Assembly (NCBI RefSeq): GCF_016598775.1
Contig: NZ_CP066802.1
Coordinates: 124,001 to 188,000, forward strand
Length of the DNA: 64,000 nucleotides
Source: Actinomyces weissii
GTDB taxonomy: Bacteria; Actinomycetota; Actinomycetes; Actinomycetales; Actinomycetaceae
Direction: 5' to 3'
This document shows positions 59,890-64,000 of this stretch, one piece after another. Below the pieces are notes generated by a model. The model worked only from the letters and a program-made list of their open reading frames with translations, did no database searches and had not been told where the DNA came from. Both the position numbers and the translations under genes were made by a program. How positions within the stretch are numbered: position 1 is the first letter of the stretch; each line of letters opens with the position of its first letter.

Positions 59890-60066
59890 ATGATCGGTGA
59901 CAAAGGTAAGCCTCGCCCGGCTGCTCACCGTGCCCAGATTAGTATGACACCAGAGATGTTCCGTGGCCTGCGGATCATGGCTGCGGAGCAGGGCACGTCG
60001 GTGACGTCCCTGGTTGTCAGGGCGATCGAGAAGACCTACCCGCAGCTGCTGGAGAGGAAGGGCTAG
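59890..60066 (+). CDS. Ribbon-helix-helix (CopG/Arc-like) protein
   Basis: 58 residues from ATG 59890, eight bases after GGAG. Contains RAQISMTPEMFRGLRIMAAEQGTSVTSLVVRAIEKTY: a beta-strand with alternating residues, then two helices, the RHH fold. The stop is two bases before the ParA-like gene. Likely DNA-binding partner of that ATPase and candidate repressor of the element's promoters. Confidence 0.8.
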   Translation: MIGDKGKPRPAAHRAQISMTPEMFRGLRIMAAEQGTSVTSLVVRAIEKTYPQLLERKG

Positions 60067-60068
60067 AC

Positions 60069-61778
60069 ATGGTCACGGTTACGATCGGTGCTGGCGGGCA
60101 AGGCAAGTACGTTGATGAGAACGGGGCCGAGTCACTGGCCGCTCCGACCCTGCGTGAGCTCCGGTCCCTGTTGCTGAGCCGGGTCGCAGCCAGAGCGAGG
60201 CAGGAAGGGCAGCCGGTCAGGTTCACCGCTGTAGACCCCTCTGGCTCCACCGAGCTGTTGATGTCCCCGGACGGCTCCTTGTCCGTCGCACCTGCGGGCA
60301 GGGTGGAACCGTCAGCTCTGCCCCAGGCTCCGGCAGCTCCCGAGTCGAGCCTCGCCATGAGCTCTCCCCAGGCTTCCGCCCCTCTCTCTGGAGCTCCGGC
60401 ATTGCCTGATTCTCCGGAGGGCGCAGGGCCCGCGGGGCTCGGGGTGGTCCCACAGACGGTGGTCCCACCGCTTACGGCACCACCTTCTGCCGTGGAGACT
60501 GGCCCCGCCCAGACGCGCCAGGCGTCGCCAACCATCACACCAGCGCCCTCGGTACCGCCAGCTGCTCCTGAGCCTCCAGACTCAGCAGGTATGGCTCCGC
60601 CGTCAGGAGCTCCACAAGCCTCTCCGCCCTCCCCTCAGTACCGGCCGCCAGCAGCTCAGCAGGCCCACCAGATGCCCAGCGGCCCTATCAGTCCGCAGTC
60701 ACCCCCAACCTCCCCGCACATACAGCCCGCAGCCCCTCAGTACCAGCCGTCGGCAGTGCCGCAGGTGTACCCGACGACCCCTCGACCCGGGCTGTTGCAG
60801 CCGCCTTCGGTGATGCCTACGGCAGTCGCGCAGGCAGGTTATGAGCCGACGGTCCGGCAGTCTCCAGCTCCGCCTGGATCCTTCCTGACCTCCAATGAGG
60901 CTGGCGGTCCTAAGCCGACAGGCTGGCGCTCCGTAGCAGCTCGCATGGGCATCAAGGTAGGGCCTACCGCATGCGAACGGCAGGCATGGACCGATGAGCA
61001 CCTGGTCGCGCAGCACTGGCCCGGGCCGCGAACGGTAGTGGTACTGAACGGCAAGGGTGGGGCAGGCAAGACGCCGACCGCGATCCTGCTCTCCAGCTTC
61101 TTTGCCCGCCTGGGCTCCGGCTCGGTGGTGGTAGCGGACGGCAACGTCACCCGCGGCACGCTCGGCTGGCGCACAGAGCAGGGGGCACACTCTGCAACCA
61201 TCCTTGACATGGTGCCTGAGATCGGCAGGCTACTGAGCCCTGAAGCTCGTCACGGTGACGTGGCTGCCTTCACGCACCACCAGACAGTTGACCGGTTCGA
61301 CGTGCTGCGCTCCAACCCGTTGCTGCTCTCAACGGAGCAGAAGCTCACCCCCGCCCAGCTGGACGGGATCCAGCAGGTGCTTATCCGCTACTACCGGTTG
61401 ATCGTGTGGGACACCGGCAACGACGAAGGGGACGAGCTATGGCTACGCCTGATAGAGAGGGCCGACCAGATCGTCGTCGCTACCTCCACACGCCCCGACC
61501 ACGCGGAAGCCGGCAGGCTGCTCCTGCAGGCACTGACAAACCGTGACGGTCGCAGCGCCGTCCTTGCGCGCAACGCCGTCGTCGTCGTATCACAGGCAGA
61601 CAAGGAGGAGGCGCAGCCGCAGTCCCTGGTAGAGGGGTTCAGCGCTCTTGCCCGCGAGGTGGTCACAATTCCCTATGACAAGGGGATGCGCGAGCAGTGG
61701 CTGCGCTCTGACCGGCTGGCCCCGGCCACACGCCTGGCCTGGCTCCACGCGGCAGCGGCGGTGGCACGCGGCCTGTGA
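60069..61778 (+). CDS. ParA/MinD-like ATPase with long Pro-rich linker
   Basis: 569 residues. N-terminal ~75 residues form a small domain (VTVTIGAGGQGKYVDENG). Residues ~80-290 are Pro/Ala/Gln-rich and disordered. The C-terminal P-loop domain has a deviant Walker A, KGGAGKT at 329-335, followed by VVVADGNVTRG and VWDTGNDEGDELW, as in ParA/MinD proteins. With the RHH gene it resembles a partition or transfer-positioning pair. Similar proteins accompany actinobacterial conjugation operons. Confidence 0.8.
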   Translation: MVTVTIGAGGQGKYVDENGAESLAAPTLRELRSLLLSRVAARARQEGQPVRFTAVDPSGSTELLMSPDGSLSVAPAGRVEPSALPQAPAAPESSLAMSSPQASAPLSGAPALPDSPEGAGPAGLGVVPQTVVPPLTAPPSAVETGPAQTRQASPTITPAPSVPPAAPEPPDSAGMAPPSGAPQASPPSPQYRPPAAQQAHQMPSGPISPQSPPTSPHIQPAAPQYQPSAVPQVYPTTPRPGLLQPPSVMPTAVAQAGYEPTVRQSPAPPGSFLTSNEAGGPKPTGWRSVAARMGIKVGPTACERQAWTDEHLVAQHWPGPRTVVVLNGKGGAGKTPTAILLSSFFARLGSGSVVVADGNVTRGTLGWRTEQGAHSATILDMVPEIGRLLSPEARHGDVAAFTHHQTVDRFDVLRSNPLLLSTEQKLTPAQLDGIQQVLIRYYRLIVWDTGNDEGDELWLRLIERADQIVVATSTRPDHAEAGRLLLQALTNRDGRSAVLARNAVVVVSQADKEEAQPQSLVEGFSALAREVVTIPYDKGMREQWLRSDRLAPATRLAWLHAAAAVARGL

Positions 61779-61788
61779 TCCCCTGCCG

Positions 61789-61839
61789 CCAGGCCCGGCT
61801 TGGTCTCAGCCCTAAGCGTTAGTTCCAACCCGGGCCTGG
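61789..61839. terminator. Bidirectional terminator between convergent ParA and VirD4 genes
   Basis: CCAGGCCCGG (61789-61798) and CCGGGCCTGG (61830-61839) are perfect 10-bp arms in the 68-bp gap between the two stops. Confidence 0.5.
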
Positions 61840-61846
61840 AGGTGGC

Positions 61847-63757
61847 TCACTCGTAATCGACGAGGTCCTGCTCCAGCGCCACCACGCGCTCGTCAACATG
61901 GCCGTCCGGCCAGGTGATCGTCACCCCCACGTCCTCCTGGACGTCAACTGCATCCTCGACGGCGGGGGCGGCGTCGAGCCAGGCCTCTGGGCCCTGGAAT
62001 GGCTCCTCGTGCTCGGGCTCATACTCGTAGGCCACCGGTTCAGCTGAACATGGCACGATCGGGAGGGGCTCATAGTCGAAGACGCCGGTAGGTGGAGCTT
62101 CAAGCTTGTGGGAGCGGAAGGGAGGGACTCCGCGCAGCAGGTACAGGCACTCGTGGCCGGGCAGGCGCGAGACCTCATCGGGGGTGAGCAGGTCACGACC
62201 CTGAGAACGGAAAGAACGGGACCAGGATCCGTTGCTGCCCCGCTGCTCGCTGGTGTCCTCCTGGGTGATCGTCTCCTTGCCCAAGCGCTTGGAGATGAAC
62301 TCGGTCGTGGACTGCTCGTTGCCGCCCAGGAACAGCAGGGAGTCGCAGTTACCGACGATCGTCTCCCAGTCATCGCGGTAAAGCGCCTTGCCTTGTGAGT
62401 AGTTCTGCAGGATGACAGAGGTCGAGATCCCGCGTGAACGCATGACGGCGATCTTCCGCTCAAAGGAAGGCATCTTGCCGATGTTGGCGAACTCGTCCAT
62501 GAAGCACTGCACGTTTATAGCCAGGCGCCCTCCGTTGTGGTCCGCCAGGTACATGTTCCGCTCAAAGAACGTCTCGTAGAAGATCGACGCCAGAAAGCTG
62601 AAGGCCTGGTGAGTGTCAGGGATAACAAGGAACAGGGCAGTGGGGCGGGTGCCTACCCGGTCTGCCTGGATAGAGTCCGAGCCCAGGATCCGACGCAGCG
62701 ACACCATCTGCAAGGGCGCCATGCGCACGCCCAGCGAGATGATAATGCTCTTCTTTGTCTCACCCGCACCTTGTAGGTAGGTGTTGTACTGGGAGCAGGC
62801 GAAGCGCAGGCCGTCAAGCATGGTCTGGGCCTCGTCGTCATAGGCAGAGGGGTTGGCGGTGTAGTCCTCCACATACTCCTTGGTGGCCGCGAACAGGGCA
62901 TCGATCTCGCTCATCGAGTTCTCGTCCTGCTCAGAGGCGCTCATCTGCGCCAGCATGTCCACCACGTCAAGCAAGGTGCCTTCGGTGCCTTTGGTGAAGT
63001 AGGTGTAGGAGATCAGGGCGGTCAGCAGGGCGCGTTCTGCCTTCTCCCAGAAGTCGCTGCTCCCTGTCTTCTGGCTGCCAGTGGTGTTGGTGATGAAGTT
63101 CTCTGTGAGGATGGCGCAGTCCACCTCTGCCTGCTCAGGGTTGAAGTAGGCCAGCGGATTGAAGGTGTCCGAGCGGGCAAAGTCGATCAGGTTGAGGCAG
63201 CGGATCTCGTACCCATGTTCACGCAGCTGCACGCCCATCGAGGACATGATCTCGCCCTTGGGGTCTGTGACCACGTAGGAGGTATTGGCCTGCGCCAGGT
63301 TAGGCATCACGAAGTAGCGTGACTTTCCCGAGCCCGACGAGCCGATCACCAGTACATTGAGGTTTCGCTGAGTCTTGCGTGAGTCCAGGCTCAGGGACTC
63401 CGTGCGCGTGAACAGCAGGTCATGGCGGCGGTCGCCGATAAAGGGTCTTATCTCCCCCGGGCGTCCCCAACGGGCAGAACCTTGCTCCTCCCCCGGACGG
63501 GTGGCCTTGCGGGCGCCGTAGTGGTAGACCCACACGAGTGCGAGGAAGGCGACCACCGCCAGGCCAGCCAGCACATCAGTCATATGGGTGGATACGTGCA
63601 GGGGGTTGTCTGTAAGGTCCAGCCAGAAGCGCCCGAGGATGCTCACCGGGTCCATTCCGGCGGCAGCGTCGGCACGCACCTGCCACGAGGTCTTGTCACC
63701 TGCCCACCAGCCGATGGCGGCAAGCAGTACGGCGAACAGGGCCTTACCACGACTCAT
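61847..63757 (-). CDS. VirD4/TraG-type conjugation coupling protein
   Basis: 636 residues. N-terminal membrane segments (ALFAVLLAAIGWWAG and VLAGLAVVAFLALVWVYHYG), then Walker A GSSGSGKS at 139-146 (VLVIGSSGSGKSRYFVMPN), VVTDPKGEI, and Walker B/motif region NVQCFMDEFANIGKMPSFE, with EEVDCAIL-type features of TraG/VirD4. It links the relaxosome to the channel. An acidic C-terminal tail (EPEHEEPFQGPEAW) may bind relaxase. Opposite strand to the channel operon. Confidence 0.95.
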   Translation of the reverse strand: MSRGKALFAVLLAAIGWWAGDKTSWQVRADAAAGMDPVSILGRFWLDLTDNPLHVSTHMTDVLAGLAVVAFLALVWVYHYGARKATRPGEEQGSARWGRPGEIRPFIGDRRHDLLFTRTESLSLDSRKTQRNLNVLVIGSSGSGKSRYFVMPNLAQANTSYVVTDPKGEIMSSMGVQLREHGYEIRCLNLIDFARSDTFNPLAYFNPEQAEVDCAILTENFITNTTGSQKTGSSDFWEKAERALLTALISYTYFTKGTEGTLLDVVDMLAQMSASEQDENSMSEIDALFAATKEYVEDYTANPSAYDDEAQTMLDGLRFACSQYNTYLQGAGETKKSIIISLGVRMAPLQMVSLRRILGSDSIQADRVGTRPTALFLVIPDTHQAFSFLASIFYETFFERNMYLADHNGGRLAINVQCFMDEFANIGKMPSFERKIAVMRSRGISTSVILQNYSQGKALYRDDWETIVGNCDSLLFLGGNEQSTTEFISKRLGKETITQEDTSEQRGSNGSWSRSFRSQGRDLLTPDEVSRLPGHECLYLLRGVPPFRSHKLEAPPTGVFDYEPLPIVPCSAEPVAYEYEPEHEEPFQGPEAWLDAAPAVEDAVDVQEDVGVTITWPDGHVDERVVALEQDLVDYE

Positions 63758-63998
63758 TGCTCTCGCTCCTACTCGGGGACGGTGGGCGGATGTGCAGACG
63801 GCGCACGAGCCGACTTATCTGAGTGGCTGGGTGCAGTTCGTCAGCACGCTCGTCAATCAGGCACAGGACCTCAGCACGGGTCAACCGTGCCCGGTCCGCG
63901 TTGATTTGGGCCTGGGCAGCACGCGAGACGTTCAGGAACACGTTGACGACCTGCTCCAAACTGGCCGATTCGTGCTCCTGGTCCTCCAGGGACCCCAT
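63744..63998 (-). CDS. Small protein upstream of virD4 (possibly truncated by window edge)
   Basis: 84 residues if ATG 63998 is the start; no ribosome site can be judged because the window ends two bases later, so it may be longer. Helical and charged (SRAAQAQINADRARLTRAEVLCLIDERADELH). It overlaps the virD4 start by 14 bases. Possible relaxosome or transfer accessory; family not recognised. Confidence 0.5.
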   Translation of the reverse strand: MGSLEDQEHESASLEQVVNVFLNVSRAAQAQINADRARLTRAEVLCLIDERADELHPATQISRLVRRLHIRPPSPSRSESNESW

Positions 63999-64000
63999 GG

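Larger units (their letters stand above)
51995..64000. mobile_element. Conjugative element with Gram-positive type IV secretion genes (partial)
   Basis: Contiguous block of Maff2, PrgI, VirB4, CHAP/transglycosylase, TcpC-like, VirB6-like, RHH, ParA-like and VirD4 genes, visibly less GC-rich than the flanking chromosome. It runs off the right edge. The left end is unknown; the zeta-toxin pair may belong to it. No integrase, relaxase, oriT or att site identified inside the window, so integrative element and plasmid-derived are both open. Confidence 0.75.

Noticed and set aside
1..64000. tRNA or rRNA genes
   Set aside because: No cloverleaf with a GGTTCGA-type arm and acceptor stem, and no rRNA signature, was found by reading; a tRNA-scanning program would be decisive.

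Overview
The window is high-GC actinobacterial chromosome, most like the Actinomyces/Schaalia group. The basis is the gene set: DUF4244/TadE pilus proteins, an LppP/LprE lipoprotein, an LAxTG-type surface protein, a DUF4921 GalT-like protein, DUF4235, a DECH-box helicase with a C-terminal Cys cluster, and long Ala/Pro-rich linkers inside otherwise conserved enzymes. No rRNA, tRNA or CRISPR array was seen. The genus is inferred and was not tested.

Layout. 1-2.1 kb: methionine ABC importer (metN end, metI, metQ). 2.4-8.4 kb: OmpA-domain lipoprotein, a giant YhgE/Pip membrane protein and its divergent TetR regulator with twin operators, and a small anchored protein. 8.4-13.6 kb: subtilase coupled to a small I9-propeptide-like secreted protein, and a membrane Fe-S oxidoreductase. 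14.4-18.7 kb: DUF4235 protein, an Ntox15 (Tde1-like) DNase toxin with its GAD/DUF1851 (Tdi1-like) immunity gene, and a DUF418 membrane protein. 19-23 kb: TPP riboswitch plus thiB-thiP-thiQ. 23.2-30 kb: an 11-codon Cys-rich leader peptide ahead of a Dpp-type peptide ABC operon, followed by a CPYC thioredoxin-fold/GST-like protein. 30-34 kb: LAQTG surface protein, RCC1-repeat membrane protein, DUF4921 protein. 34-38 kb: CPA2 antiporter and a partial Tad pilin cluster with a 104-bp tandem duplication at a gene junction. 38-39.5 kb: lipoprotein flanked by two large inverted palindromes. 39.5-45.7 kb: an Fbp/Afu-type ABC importer with a two-component system, bracketed by short direct repeats. 46-50.2 kb: DECH-box helicase and MFS exporter.

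From about 50.4 kb the sequence looks less GC-rich and becomes mobile: an antitoxin/zeta-toxin pair, then a Gram-positive type IV secretion (conjugation) operon running rightward (Maff2, PrgI, VirB4, CHAP/lytic transglycosylase, TcpC-like, VirB6-like), an antisense GA-module lipoprotein, a ribbon-helix-helix regulator and a ParA-like ATPase. These meet a convergent VirD4 coupling-protein operon that leaves the window at the right edge. No relaxase, integrase or attachment site is inside the window.

The most notable items are the Cys-codon leader peptide linking a Dpp-type transporter to thiol/sulfur supply, the actinobacterial Ntox15/Tdi1-like pair with immunity gene first, the protease-coupled orphan I9-like protein, the chained 35-codon mini-ORFs made by tandem duplication, and several dispersed palindromic repeat families, one of which lies in frame inside the Fe-S oxidoreductase.
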